Source: Saururus chinensis (taxonomy: Eukaryota; Streptophyta; Magnoliopsida; Piperales; Saururaceae). From it: DNA of 64,000 bases. The stretch covers positions 46,275,719 through 46,339,718 of the forward strand of contig CP141141.1 of NCBI GenBank assembly GCA_035235625.1, given 5' to 3'. How positions within the stretch are numbered: position 1 is the stretch's first letter; each line of letters begins with the position of its first letter. Below, piece after piece: positions 12,601-25,224 of this stretch. The notes beneath the pieces are model-generated. The model was not told the origin of the DNA. It saw only the letters and a list, made by a program, of their open reading frames with translations, and searched no databases. The position numbers and the translations under genes were made by a program.

Positions 12601-15600
12601 AATCTAAACATGTGAAATAAAAAAATTGCAAAAAATTATTATTGTGAAGCGCGTTGTATGTGTAGGACCTACAAAAAAATCAAGAAAATATTTTCATATG
12701 GATCTTATTTGATAGTCTCGTCAATAGCTTTTCAATGGAACTAAAAATGCGCAAATCCAAATTCAAGAGTGCAAGATATAACCTTGCAAATAACAAAATA
12801 TAAAAAGTAGGGGTCATTGTTTAAGGCACTAGTATTAGACTGACATGTTCCAGCTATCTAAAAGAATACAAGTATATACCAATTCAAATTTGGATTAAAG
12901 GGCATTATAGAAAATGTGAGGGCAATAAGATGTTTGACAAAAATCTATTGTCACCCTAGTTGCTTTATAGAGTAGTATGATATGCATGACAAGCTCAATG
13001 CTAGAACTACTATAAATAAAGAAGATAACGTATACACATCTAAATTGTTATTATCTACTAAGCTACTTAATACCGAGATCCCCACTCCACTTGATCATAG
13101 TTGTTGACGCATCTCTCGGTCTCTCCAAAAGCCTCAGCCCTCATCCAATCACCCAAGACTCTACGTCTTCGTACAATGATTATCTCTACTGAATAAAAGG
13201 CTTTGTCTTCAAACGAAATGCTGACACACAAATTATTAGCGGACACAACACCTATTTGTCGACTATTTGGCTGAGGAGCAACCCTTACTAGTGGGGTCTT
13301 TACTAAATTAAAACAAGAAAATGAATATGAAAAACTATAGTTAACCACTACATTTGACACAAAATTTAAGACATATACAAGACTTTTAGGTGTTGGAAAA
13401 ACTACATCACTTCCCTCTTTTGTGTTAGCCAAGAAACATAATAAGTCAACACGCACTTCTATAGACACAATGTGATATAAGTAACCACACCCACAAAGCA
13501 AAAACACTAATGAGACAATTCATCATACATATAGAAGGTACAAGCGTCAAAACAATTACTACAACCATGGGTCTATGTAGAACAATTCCATCATTAACAA
13601 TAGGGTTCCAGTCTACCTTGTAGAGATTACAACAATCTAGGGTCAATACCCTCTCTATATGCAATGACTATATATCTCACCCAAATGTGGAAAACAAAGA
13701 AGAGATAAGAAAGGGTTAACAACACAAAAGCCACATTGATTTATTTTCTTTTTACTAAGATAAATAACTTAAACTTAAAAAAATTTAATCCTCTCTTTCT
13801 TCTTCTTCCTGCAAAAAAGCCTTGCTTTAAAAAATCTCACAAAATCCTTGACTCTACTTATTTTTCAAAAGAAAATTCACTTTTTTTAAGAATACTAAAA
13901 TTATTACAAAAGAGCTCATCCACTTAGTCTATTCCACAAGTCACCCCGAGGGAAACCCAATAATTAAGCTCCACATGAGAAGGGAAGCCCAACAACACCT
14001 ATTTTTCGTCTATAAGGATGGCCTTGTCATGGCCAAAATCCTCCCCCAGGACCCTTGTTAACGGACACAAGCAACTTGATCAGGAAGGCTACAGGAAGAT
14101 GCTCCAATGGGCTACTGATGATAGACTTCATTGGTAATGAATCTCCGCTTTCCTTTCTATTTTTCTTATTCCACTGATTTTCATGATGCTATGAGGTAAC
14201 TTGGGTTTCATGTTGACACAGTTGTATTTGTTTTTAAAGGCATCATTGCTGTCAGTCAAATTTTCCTGCTCGCATTCATGCATGGTCCAGTTTTTTTTCT
14301 TTATTATTTTTTACACTAATTCATGGCGCAGCTTTGTCAATTTTGCATGGATTTGTATTCATAAGCCTTCTATATCCAGCTAAATTCATGAGTTAAATTA
14401 TGTAGACAAAGCAGAAATTTTTATATTAGATAAGATTAAACCCGTATTAAAGATGATATACAACAGTCCTGGGTAGGTTAATATTCAACCGGATCTTCTC
14501 TCTGCGTATTCGTGATTTTTGTAGAAATGGGTTTGTGATTGTGTGTTAATGTTGGAGATATATAATTCCTTTTTTTTCATATTTTATAAAGGAAAACGAA
14601 AATTTTCATGACAAAATTTAGAGCCTTGCACTTGTACACATCGAAATTTATTTTTGTCATTATGAACGAACTGCCGAAAAGAAAGCTGTATCACAAAACT
14701 CCTGCTTGCATACGGTGAAACAAAAAGAAATTTCTCTATAACCTGCATGAACCACTGTCCTATTTAACACATTAATGAAAGAAAAAAACAAGAGGTGCAA
14801 TTACAGTAGTTCCAAATATAGGCGACAGGTAAGTACACAATGAATTATTTGGGATAGAACATAGCTTTACCATTATACCACTCAGCTTCCTCGACTACAA
14901 TGTCTTCTCCGAAAGTTGCCCCTCCATCTCGACAAATTCAACTCATCTCCATCGAACCATCATATAATCGCTAGTCTCTGTTTCCCATCTACACACAAGT
15001 ATTACAGATAATGGGGAGCTCAGACATGACAGTTTCACTGGAATACTTACTTTCTAAGATAAATCAGCGGCGAATCATGTGGCTAAAACATAAATTTCTT
15101 GAAATTTTATGCCAAGGGTCAAATTGGTTAATAATTGCCTCCACGCAATATATTGCATTATTTATCCTGATTTTTTTCTCACAACCTTGTGCTGTATCAA
15201 ACTAATAGTTCATGGAGTATATCCTGGAAACTGACACACTTGGTCTCTTGCAAAGTTGGCTATTACAGATGATGACTATATGGTGAGCTGGCACTGGCAG
15301 TAGCACAAATATACTTAACGTAAGTCGAGAAACAATGGAGGTAGTCTCTTTCAAAAACATAATATCGCTTCCCCCTTTGCAGCCAGGTCTGTCAAGTCAA
15401 ATTGATCCTATAGAAACTATAACATAATCTTCATCTTATTTGTCATATTTTATGAAAAAGAACTAAAAAGAAAAATATTTCCTAGAGGACTAATGAATAA
15501 GCAAGAAGAATAGTAGACAATGAATCAATATACAAGAGCCACTGAATAAGATAATCCAATGATAATCGATATTAGCAACATAGCCAGGAACTTTTCCTGT

Positions 15601-16179
15601 CTATCATTGTACCCATTGCACTGATAAGAACATGGATAAGTACATAATAAAATCCAACAGCAAAGAACTAGGAAGAATGTTTAAAAGAAGATATGGGTCG
15701 TGTCAATTGGTCTGCAAAGGATATAGCTACCCGTAAAACAGAAAATGATAATGCCCACAACAAAGCAGAGAAAATGGTTATTAAACTAGCTTGAAAGTGG
15801 GTAGCATCATGCTAGAACTGTACTTTTTTAACGACCATTTATGATCGCACATCGCATATGTTAAATAAATTTTCAGACATAAAAAACCAAACTGCACCAC
15901 ACAATCCCAATAAGAGCCACCATAATACTTGATACAACATTCGCGAATTATACACAAATTCAAAGAAAATACAACAGGAAAATTTCGATCATACCGAAGA
16001 AACGCATCCAAATTTCGTCCTGATGAAAATGCCAATGACGGATCAAATACGAAACCAAATCGTTTCATTCCCCAACTAAATATATTTATTATATGTGATA
16101 TTACCAACAATAGCAAAAAAAACGGGGGGAAAGATGAAAACTTCCCACTTACAAACCCTAAAAAACTCTCCGCCCAAAT
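12601..16179. other. Long intergenic stretch with decayed repeats
   Basis: AT-rich. Near 13670 a minus-strand segment looks promoter-like (GATATATAG) and leads into a 146-aa open frame (13507-13067). That frame has no family I recognise and could be retroelement-derived. Around 14020-14135 short fragments look protein-like but are broken by stops. I support no gene here. Confidence 0.4.
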
Positions 16180-16545
16180 TCAATGCCCCGAACAGCAACC
16201 GCTGCTGCTACCGGCCCCATGCCCTTCCACCGCACAACTTCCTGAATGGTGATGGCCGTCCGATTTACCCGTGGAAGGATCGCTGTGTCCATCGTCGTCG
16301 TCGCTGTCATCCTCGTCGAAGGGCTTCTGCTTGTGGAAGATGCAGCACTTCTTAGAGCTCTTGCGCTGCAACAACTCGTTGTCGACCGTCCCTTCCTTCC
16401 AGGTCACCTTCTTGGGCGGGCGGGAGAGGCGGATTACCAGGGTTTGCTGGGCTGAGGAAGAGGAGGCAGCGGGAAGATGAGGGGAGGGGCCCTCGAGGGT
16501 CAGGGTGGTAGTCGAGGTCGACGGCCGCGCGAGCGATCTCGCCAT
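16180..16545 (-). CDS. INH3: Type-1 protein phosphatase inhibitor-3 / PPP1R11 homologue, 121 aa
   Basis: Small disordered PP1 regulator, homologous to animal inhibitor-3 (PPP1R11) and yeast Ypi1. The PP1-docking RVxF motif appears as KKVTWKEGTVDNE at residues 45-57 (KVTW 46-49). It is followed by the conserved block RKSSKKCCIFHKQKPFDEDD (61-80), an acidic run (DSDDDDG), and a Gly/Ser/His/Cys-rich tail ending CCSGH. Length and order of parts fit the family. ATG (16545-16543) to TGA (16182-16180), no intron needed. Known members bind and inhibit PP1 catalytic subunits; animal PPP1R11 has also been reported to act as a ubiquitin ligase through its Cys residues. The GC-rich frame contrasts with its AT-rich surroundings. 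Antisense frames here are shadows. Confidence 0.93.
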   Translation of the reverse strand: MARSLARPSTSTTTLTLEGPSPHLPAASSSSAQQTLVIRLSRPPKKVTWKEGTVDNELLQRKSSKKCCIFHKQKPFDEDDSDDDDGHSDPSTGKSDGHHHSGSCAVEGHGAGSSSGCCSGH

Positions 16546-16769
16546 TGTTCGCGTCTTCTAATTCCAAAGAGCTGCCGATCACCACACACGGGCTAATTTG
16601 AGGTTCCAGAGGCTGCGTGCGGTTACACGCCTACTTTTGGTCCGCGGTCTAAATCGGTACTTGTCATCGATTTGGATACGCGTCGGCGGAGTGGAGCCGT
16701 TGTATTCGGTGCAACCTTTGTTCACGAGGGTTTATTTTGGCCTTTTCCTATATAAACAACTGAGCCGAC

Positions 16770-17493
16770 ATGTGCGTGAATTATCAGTAAAGCCGCATAA
16801 TTTATATTTTTTGATAAATTTACCTCTCAATTTTTTTCCCTTTTTTTTTCCCTTTAATTTCCGTTTCTTCGTTCGTTTTCTTCCTCTGTCCATATCTCAT
16901 TTTCTTCTTTCTTCTTCTTCTACTCTCTAAATCCCTACTCTCCTTCTTCCTTCGACTCCATGTTCTATGCCTACTTCTCTTCAATATACTTCTCTATCTA
17001 TAATAGCTCCAACATTTCTTCCACTGTGTGCCCTCTTCCATTAGGCTCACCTCTCTTTCTTTTTCTTTTTTTCTATTCCTTTATCCATATCATTTCTTCT
17101 TTCATCCAAATCGTTGCTCCATTTCTTTTTTTGTCTAGATCTTTACTTCATGACTCCTCTATCTCCCTTTTCGTCTCCCCTTTGTCCACAACATATATTT
17201 ACTTCATACCTCATTCTCCTTCATCTCCCTCTCCGTCCACAGCAACTCTGGTACCTCCTCTAGTGCCTGCCCTCCTCCACTACGCCTTCCTCTATTTTTT
17301 TTTCTTCTATCCGAATTGCTTCTTCCTCCTTCAAATTGTTGCTCCATTTCTTCTTTAGTATCTTTATTCTCTGATCCATGTCTCTTTCTCCTTTGTCTCC
17401 CTCTCTGTCCATTATATCTCTAGCACCTCCCTCCTAATAAAGATAGTAAATATTTACTCTATTTGTATATAACAAATCGAGTAAATATTTATG
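16770..17493 (-). repeat. Dispersed repeat family, copy A
   Basis: On the minus strand this pyrimidine-rich tract reads as a purine-rich repeat homologous to 51047-51712. Both begin with ATAAATATTTACTC, then a short spacer, then GAGTAAA-ATTTA-TATC (a subterminal inverted repeat) and TTTATTAGGAGGGAGG. Both then carry degenerate units of about 160 bp containing CTGTGGACGGAGAG and GGAGGAGGGCAGGC, and end near AAATATAAATTAT. No coding capacity or transposase is seen. It is probably a non-autonomous transposon of unknown class. Confidence 0.7.
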
Positions 17494-18080
17494 ATTTCCA
17501 ATAGGCAAACCATAACTAGAACAACAAACAAAATACATAATATTTGAAAGAAATAAAGAAGGATAGGAAGATGAATGAGGCACTGGATGACTGCTTTCTT
17601 TGACTCTATCACAAGCTTAAATGTATACTGAAACCCCAAAAGCACAAACGTGCTGAGTATGTTCTTTAGCTGGAACGATGGTACACTTGTGAGAACAAAA
17701 CAAGGTACATATTAGCATTAAAGGAGGTTTTTTTCTTAACCTCTCACATGTGTCAGTTGTGTTTTAAAACCTTTCTAGGTAGCTTAGCCACACTAGCCAG
17801 CAGTCTGAGTTCTAACCCTAACCCTATTCAATCGTCGTAGTCCCATTATCCAGAAGACAAGAGGAAAGTCAAGAATGAGCACAAAATCCAACATACAAGG
17901 ATAGGAGTGACTCACTGGTACGCGATTTATCAATTTTAGTAAAGAAAATTAGCTAATTTGGGCTTAATCTTTGGGGTGAGGAGGTGGGCGACTGAGGGCA
18001 TTTTTTGTATGAATACAAATTTTAGAGTTAATATCAAATTAATGAATTTTTTTGTAGTTAGCGCTTAAAACCCCTTTCCC
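17494..18080. other. Intergenic AT-rich region
   Basis: No gene seen. A short CCTAACCCTAACCCTA-like run near 17814-17826 is too brief to call telomeric. Confidence 0.5.
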
Positions 18081-18119
18081 ATAAAGTCATTATACAATAA
18101 CAAATGAACATTAGGCACA

Positions 18120-18518
18120 AATGAATTATACTTAAATTTTATTTTATTTGAATATTATGATCCTAATTTATTTTTTAAATTAATTTTATTTCTAAATTAA
18201 TATGAATTTGGTATTGTTATTAAGTTAAAATTAGATTAGGACTAGTTTCATTGTTTTAGTAGGATTACTTTATAATTCTCCTATAAATAGGCATAAGGTA
18301 ATCCAATTCAAAAATTACTTGAGTTTAATTTACTCTCGCGGCTCTTCTTCTCTCTTATTTCTCTCAATTTTTTCAATGTAGGCCCCCTATTCTATAACAT
18401 TAGTAGGTGAGGGAGATCTTGATCTCTATGTCTGCCCACCCTCCCTAGTGCCTCCACAATGGGCCCCGACCAGAAAACTTGACACCAACAGCCAAGTCCT
18501 CCTCCATGGCTAAGGATC
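18120..18518 (+). mobile_element. Degraded copia-like LTR and leader remnant, split by the solo LTR
   Basis: A TATA box (TATAAATA, 18282-18289) is followed by a C/T-rich leader (cggctcttcttctctctta) and CTATTCTATAACA near 18392. This is the layout of a plant copia LTR promoter, end and post-LTR region. The next 120 bp lead to CCATGGCTAA and the target site GGATC. The sequence resumes at 21205 after the solo LTR. The copia assignment is by layout only. Confidence 0.35.
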
Positions 18519-21199
18519 TGTAGCATCCAGGATTTTCAAGGTAATTTTCTGATTTTTTTTGGCTATTTTCTATGTTTTTTAGAAATTAATTGGTGGAGAA
18601 TTAGCATAGTTAGGGTTATTTATTTATTAAGAGCTTAATTTGAGTAGGGTCACCTAGTGAGGACCACTTAGGGGTGATTTGGCGTAGGGGTAATTGGCAT
18701 CACATACCACTACCTTCTCCTTTTAGAACAAGGCTTCTCCCCTCCTTCTCTTATTTAAACCCACCTTAAAAGAACCCTAACCTCCATCTCCTTCTTCATA
18801 AGCTGTGAGAAAGCCATTAAGGCCGAGGGCTTGAAGGTTCGGGTTGTCGGAGAAGAGGGTTCGTTGCCGGAATAGAAAGCGAGGAGGAGGAGCGCGCACG
18901 AAGATACCACCGGAAAAGGTAGGATCCTTGGTTATAAACTCTGTTATGGAAATATGCTTAGGTTTTGGCTTAGAAGTAGTACGCCATTAAAAACTTCTTG
19001 GGTGAACTGTGAGAGAATGGATTGTGCACTTCGATTTCTCATGCGGGGCGAGGAGATGGGTGTGTTTATTCTTATTTCGTCGATGCATGCTAAACTGTTA
19101 CATAAGTATATATCCTAGAGTTAGTTTTGCAAAGACTAAACGTTCTCTCTAGCGTATGCCAATGGAGTCATTCCGTTGTAGAGCGGCCATATTCTCGGGG
19201 CACTGTTAACGATGGGAGGACTCTTTACAGACGCCGGAGTGGAAAGAAATAGGTTAGGAAGGTTCGAGTTTGGCCACGGTCGGGGAGGAACCACTTCGGC
19301 CAGAAACCGTCCGCGGCCGAAATTCCATGACTCTCGTTGAATCTTCCCGTCAACGGAGCCAAAGGATAAAGGCAGCCGGTGACTGCTGCAGGCATTAATC
19401 AACATTGAGGGAGGACTAGAGGATTGGAACAAGAATCGATGGAGGTATGGCGTCCTTGGGACTGCCGGATGGATCAAAGAACAGAGCATAGGAAACTCTG
19501 TTTCTTTTTCTGTCTGGGCGTGGGAGACAATGGAGGTAGTGGGGCAGCTAACCCTGGGTCTCCGGTATGAGTTTTCTATGAATACCCAGGGATGGAGGAG
19601 AGAAATACCGGCTGTCCTGGGTGTCCGGATGACCGGCGGTCCTCAGGTCGCAGCCTTCTCCTCGTTGGGCACCTTGGCGAGGAGGCAGCGAAACTCCAAT
19701 GTTGAGGAGCGAATGGTTGAGTAGGTCGGAAGCTTGTGGGAAGGCGGAAATTTTTCGGCAGACCGGGGCAGGAGGGCCAGCGGCGGCTCACCGGCCTCAC
19801 CTCTTTCTCTGGTCTGTGTGGAGGAGCGGCGGCTTTGGAAATCTCGGGAGGAAGATGATGCACTGGCCGACCCGCATTAGCTGCGGGTCTGGCCAGGTTT
19901 TTAGAGCTGAGCCGGCCTTGTTCAGACTGAATTTGGGCCGGTTCAGGTCTAAACTACCCTCCTTTTAATCTTTTTAGTAATATATAAATATATATTTATA
20001 ATTATTAAAATCATAAATAATCAGATATAGCCTTACTAGGGGCATGAGGGGTTTAAATGACTAATAATACCTTCATTAATATTTTAAATATACTAATTTA
20101 CCTTCATGGGTGATTAGGGGTTAATGAACGGTGTGAGAACATATTCGTTCATTTGAGCAAACGTGTGACATAAATAAATTATTTTGGACTGTGCTTATTT
20201 TATGCGGAACCTTGAGCCATAGAGTCTTAGGTTCCTTGGAATTTTATCTGAAAAGTCTGTAAAGACTTATTTTTCCTACAGTTGGGGAATGGTGGAGATT
20301 GCAATACGCTTCTCTATTGCCACGACGGTTTGGGTATTGACTAGAAGGTCTTTACCGCGGGTTTCCCACAAGTCTTCCCAGGACCACATAGTGCGTACGA
20401 AAAGCGGAGTTGTATGAGCATCATGGAAGGCTTGTACTTTTCGCCAATTTGTGTCCATGAGCACAGTTGAGATCCATTCTTTTATACTCGTGGCAGGCTA
20501 TTGAGAGCCCTGAGGGTTTGGGTCAAGCTGCTATTAAGCAGTCTACTCCAAGGTTGGAGTCTGATATTAAGAGTTGTTGCAGAGATTAACTTCTGCATTA
20601 GTTTTGTGTTACTTTGGTGGTTTAGTCTCTGATATTGAGGCTTTTAACACTATGAGAATGGGTTAAGGACTTGGTTTTAACAGAGCTAGATATTCATTAG
20701 AATACAAAATTCAGTGGCTTATGAATGATAATTAAAAACCAAAGCTTAGTCCCTTACTGGGTTTTATAAACTTGTTTGATCCTATTGAGTATAAGTGGGT
20801 ATACTCATGCATCTTCGTGATGCAGGTATGTCAGAGGAGGAGTAGCAGAGTTGCTGGATTCGTGGAACGGGAACTCATTGCTTCAGAGTAGGATTTGCTT
20901 TATTTCAGTAGATTGTAATAAGGCATGAGAGTTGTCATTACATACTTTATTTGTTAATCTTTATTAGTTATCAGATTTTTGCACATGGACGAGACCTGGC
21001 TCTTTATTTAATAAATTCTATCGACTATTATGATTATTCATGGTTTGATATTATCAATATGTTGAAAAACAGCAGTCACGGATTGGGGTTTATTTTAGTC
21101 GATGGTTTGCATGATTTGACTTGAAAAAAAAAAATTATTACTCGAATTTTCCGCTGCATTTACTTCGAAAATATTATTTAGAAAACCTCGGCCGTGACA
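18519..21199. mobile_element. Solo LTR of a Ty3/gypsy (Tekay/Del-like) retrotransposon, 2681 bp
   Basis: Left end TGTAGCATCCAGGATTTTC, right end CTCGGCCGTGACA, i.e. TG...CA termini of the type seen in large plant chromovirus LTRs. The 5-bp sequence GGATC flanks it exactly on both sides (18514-18518 and 21200-21204), a perfect target-site duplication. There is no gag-pol, no second LTR and no internal domain, so this is a solo LTR left by LTR-LTR recombination. Short frames around 19136-19968 in its GC-rich middle are non-coding shadows. The lineage assignment is inference from the termini and length. Confidence 0.85.
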
Positions 21200-21204
21200 G
21201 GATC

Positions 21205-21958
21205 CCTCGGTATTCCAAGATGTTCTTGTCTCAAAATCCTCCTTCACTCACCTTCATTTCTGCATGACCAGAAAAAAACATATCATGTGGCCTAACAATG
21301 ATATTTTTGCCGCACAACTAATTTCCTAAAAGAAGTATGTGTTTTTTGTGCGCTAGTCCTATGCTGTGGTGCTCAACTTTTTGGTGAGGTTTGGTTCCGG
21401 TTGGATGGTCTCCCCTCCCCCTTATTCACTCCTTATTTTCCTTTTTGGTGGCAACTTATTATTTGTTTGTTCGAGCATGACTTATTTTTTCATCCTCCCC
21501 TTTCCCCAATTTGACCTTGTGCCCCGTCATTGGTTAGAACTTGCTGTGGTAAAATTTTGGCAGACAACTCAATAAGGTTGTCGAGGGTGAAATGTTGTTA
21601 GTTCTAAATTTGAAGATTGGAAGTTGTTGTGGTATGATTTTTGGGAAATTGTTGTGTAAGTTGGTCGAGGGATGCTGGTACTGATCTTGATGATTAAGTG
21701 GATGTGGTTTCCTAGTCCTCCTCCCTCCCCCCCATCCAACCTGCTCCATGGGTCAACTGTTGTTCTCCAACGATGTTTTTAGGGAAGGATTCTTGCCTCG
21801 TTATTGTGCAAAAAATATTCATTGCACCGAATTAAATGTGCATGCCCATTTTACAATATTTGTTGATATTAGGAAGCGACGACACATATAGTGCACACAC
21901 TTGTTGTATAAAATGAGAGTAAATCCCAAATAGTACAAGAACAAGAGGAGGAGGGTAC
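21205..21958. other. Sequence beyond the solo LTR
   Basis: Continues the host sequence of the solo LTR insertion for roughly 100 bp. After that no feature can be supported. Confidence 0.4.
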
Positions 21959-21961
21959 TTA

Positions 21962-22431
21962 GGGGCTGTTTGGGTACTGAATATGTGAAAGATTCATTTG
22001 ATTCAGCCTCAATTTAGCGGTGATTTTTTAGAATCTTGTTTGTGTGTAGAAGTTGCGCTGAATTAAAAATGAAGCACTGAAGTTAAATTCATGTCGTTTC
22101 AAGCCTGAATCGGTCTGAATCACTTCATGAGGTGATTCAATTTCTTAATTACCATTTTGAAAATTATAGATTCTATTATTTTTCAACGGTTATCATTTAT
22201 ATCGATTTGAGTCTAAAAAAATTAGTCATATATATAGGGCCCACTTTGAAAGTTTTAAATTACCTACCCTTGTGAGATCTTGTTTGATAGAGCTTAAATT
22301 TAGAAGTGTAATGGTACCAAGAACATGGATATCCAAGTTCGAGAAAGAGAGTTATATTAGTTTAATTCATATTCGACAGTGAATTTTTAGAATTAATTTG
22401 TTACTAAATTAATTCAGTACCCAAACGGCCC
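21962..22431. mobile_element. Tourist-like (PIF/Harbinger) MITE, 470 bp
   Basis: Near-perfect inverted ends: left GGGCTGTTTGGGTACTGAAT, right (reverse complement) GGGCCGTTTGGGTACTGAAT. TTA flanks both sides (21959-21961 and 22432-22434). It is AT-rich and non-coding inside. Confidence 0.85.
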
Positions 22432-22434
22432 TTA

Positions 22435-24798
22435 ATAATTATCGTATACCCGTTTTTATGACTAAGACCGGTAACCAACAATAAAAAATTGTCACATCTC
22501 CCATAAACGGTGAGAATTAAGAAAATGTTTTTTTAAAAGTTTATCATTTCTCAGGGCTATGTTTGTGATATGTGAGGGTCCATGTATGAGCGATGATGCC
22601 GACCCCACAAGACACTGATCTGATCACCTAACTATGAACCGTTAGGATTGGACACTCACGGACCAACAACCTCACAATGACATGAATCATGAACGTGACC
22701 CACGTCCCACAAGCTCGAAATCCTAAAGTCGAATTTATTATGGAATGAGATTGAGCGGCTTTTGGCCGTTGCCTGTGCCAAAGACTTCAAGTACAAACAC
22801 GTCAGCTGAATCATGAAAATTCAGGAAGCGTTGATGATTAAGCAGTTTAATTGGATTGAAAAGGGCTCCCATGGGCGTAATAGGGGAAGTTAGATTGTCC
22901 AGTTTCTAGAAGGGCAAAGAGCTCTCGATTCACCTACTCCGGAGTCCAGTCCCCACCCAAATCGCCCACCAAATCGAACGACCAAATAAGAGCAACTAAT
23001 CCCCTCTTTGCACCTTCGGGATGTTCGTTGACCCCAAGCAACTTGTGGCCCCCAAAGCAAGAAAACTGTTGTAGACAAGAGACAGACAACAAAGCTGATC
23101 CAGTATAAAATGATGGTAGACGAATTAAGAAACTTTAGTTTAAGTTCTCGCTAGATTGTCAAACGTCTCTCTCCTAAACCAAACGAGCCTCCAGCTGGAT
23201 TTTACAGTATAATCACTGTCTACTTACCATTTTTTTAGGGACAATTAAGGGCTTATCACTGTCTACTTGCACATTTGTTCAGATGCAAATTTGGAAAGCT
23301 GCCAACATATCATTTTCTCCGTCAGCGCTTCAGCAAAAGTACACTGACTTCACCTTTTGATTAAAAAAAAAGATGGAATAACTTCTAAATATTTTTTATG
23401 CTTTTATTTATAGTAAATTTTATATAAGAAATGTTTAAGAGTTATTAATATTTAAAATTGATAATGCATACACTAACAAATATTAGCACCAAGATCACTA
23501 GGGGCAAGTGGGCTACCTTCTTACATCAATGAGAAAAAAAATTAATACGTTAAAACTTAAAAGTAAATTTTTTTAAAAGTTGGGGCCGTGGCCCCTCTAC
23601 ACCCTCAGCTCTGTCCGTGCATACCTTAACTTTAACTTGTGCGTCATCAATTTTTTAAGTGGACTACTCCAATTAATTTTTTATGTTAATGCATAGAGAG
23701 AATAAAAATACTTATAATATATCTTAAAATTATATGTCACACAAATAATCAGGACGACATATGAATTACCCCATGATGGAGAAGTTGGACTGGAGGATTA
23801 GGAAAGAAATCATTTCCCCGTCCGCTACACTATCTTCTCTGCGCGTAACGGTCCTCCAACCAATTTTCCTAGTCACCAAGAAGTGAAACCGTGGACGAAT
23901 CGATAACCGCGCAGGTAGCATTATCATCTTCACCGTCAGCCGCAGCCTTTTGACTGCGTTGGTTCCACTTCCGGATGGTCGGCGCAATATTCGTGAGGAG
24001 GTGCGTAGCTTTTGCGTGGACTTTTTGACTTATGTCTCCGTCCCACTGCGGACGAACGAGCTGAGCCTTTGACTGCTGCGACCAGAATCTCGGAGCGAAC
24101 ACGTTCCCGCATCTCTCTCTTTCCCTCTGTTGCCGGAACTGAGGCGGCGATTTCCCGGAAGTCGCTGTGAATTTAGGTCTTCACGCGGATTTGCTGTCGG
24201 TTGTCTGTTGTTGTTCTTCACATTTCCGAGATTCAAGGCGGTTGTTTTATTAATAAGAATTCAATGGTTGCAGATCTAAAGGGCTTCGGCAATTTGTGGA
24301 GGCGTTGATGATTTGATTTCCTGATTCATGGTAGCTTCCGGGAAGCTCTCGGAGGTTCTGCTGGCGGCTTGGGGCTGTTGCTCTGTGGAGGTGGTGAAGG
24401 TTTGGTTGTTAGCTGCTTAACGCCACTTGTGTGTTTTGACTTTCAAGGTGGGGAGATTGGAGTTCGTTGCCCCTGCTTGGAAAACCTGGAGTTTGTTTGG
24501 AACTTAAAATTTGCTTGTCTGTGATTCTGTGGGTGATCGAACGAAACCGAACGTTTCTGCGGTTGACTGGAGTACTCGGACCATATGGTTCGTCGATGAA
24601 CTAGGGTTTGGCTTGCTGGAGCTACTTGTAAATTACCGCGCAGAAGAGTTTGGATTTGAACCTTCGTGGATCGACCATCGCTCGTTAGCAATTTTTTTTA
24701 TAAAAAAATTTACATGAAATCGTGATTCTCATACATGTAAGATTGTTGAGTTCCTTTCTGTACGTTGTTTGTTTTCTTGAATCCGAATTTGGGAAAAG
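22435..24798. other. Region upstream of the MACPF gene
   Basis: Mostly AT-rich to 23750. A segment at 23500-23620 with GGGGCCGTGGCCCCTC looks like a decayed transposon end. From about 23800 the sequence becomes GC-rich and leader-like, which may be promoter and 5'UTR of the MACPF gene. A 30-codon frame at 24328-24420 could be an upstream ORF if transcribed. Confidence 0.4.
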
Positions 24799-25140
24799 TT
24801 GGATGTCAAGTCTCGACGCCATTTTCTTAGTCTGATGTTAACGTATACGGTAAAAAGCCTAAGGTTTGCTTCTTCAGATTGACGTTACTAATTGGGAGGG
24901 ATTTGTTGCAGTGGCTTCTATTATACAAAGCTGCAGTCTCCGTTCTGTTGGAACGACTACTTGATTACTGTTGGATGCCAAGTCTCGACGCTATTTTCTT
25001 AGTCTGATGTTAACATATACGGTAAAAAGCTTAAGGTTTGCTGCTTCAGATTGACGTTATTAATTGGGAGGGATCTGTTGCAGTGGCTTCTATTGTACAG
25101 AGCTGCAGTCTCCGTTCTGCTGGAACGACTACTTGATAAT
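24799..25140. repeat. 172-bp tandem duplication in the MACPF gene leader
   Basis: 24799-24970 and 24971-25140 are two copies with about a dozen differences, both starting TTGGATG-CAAGTCTCGACG and ending GGAACGACTACTTGAT. Each copy contains a plausible 3' splice site (GTTGCAG|TGGCTTC) preceded by a T-rich stretch. Confidence 0.92.
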
Positions 25141-25224
25141 TCTTCACACACTTTTGTTAGTAAGATCTTGAGAATTTGCTTCCGTTGATTCTTCCTGGTG
25201 AATTGCGCTTTCATGGTCTGAATA

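Noticed and set aside
13067..13507. 146-aa open frame on the minus strand
   Set aside because: No recognised family, no start context or neighbours supporting a gene. More likely retroelement-derived or chance, so it is only mentioned in the region note.
16246..16585. Several plus- and minus-strand frames overlapping the PP1 inhibitor gene
   Set aside because: Alternative-frame shadows. Only the 16545-16180 frame carries the KVTW and CCIFHK motifs.
17812..17827. CTAACCCTAACCCTA-like run, possible interstitial telomere repeat
   Set aside because: Only about two units, and not the plant TTTAGGG register.
19136..19968. Open frames of 60-117 aa in the 19-kb GC-rich segment
   Set aside because: They lie inside the solo LTR and have no protein family content.
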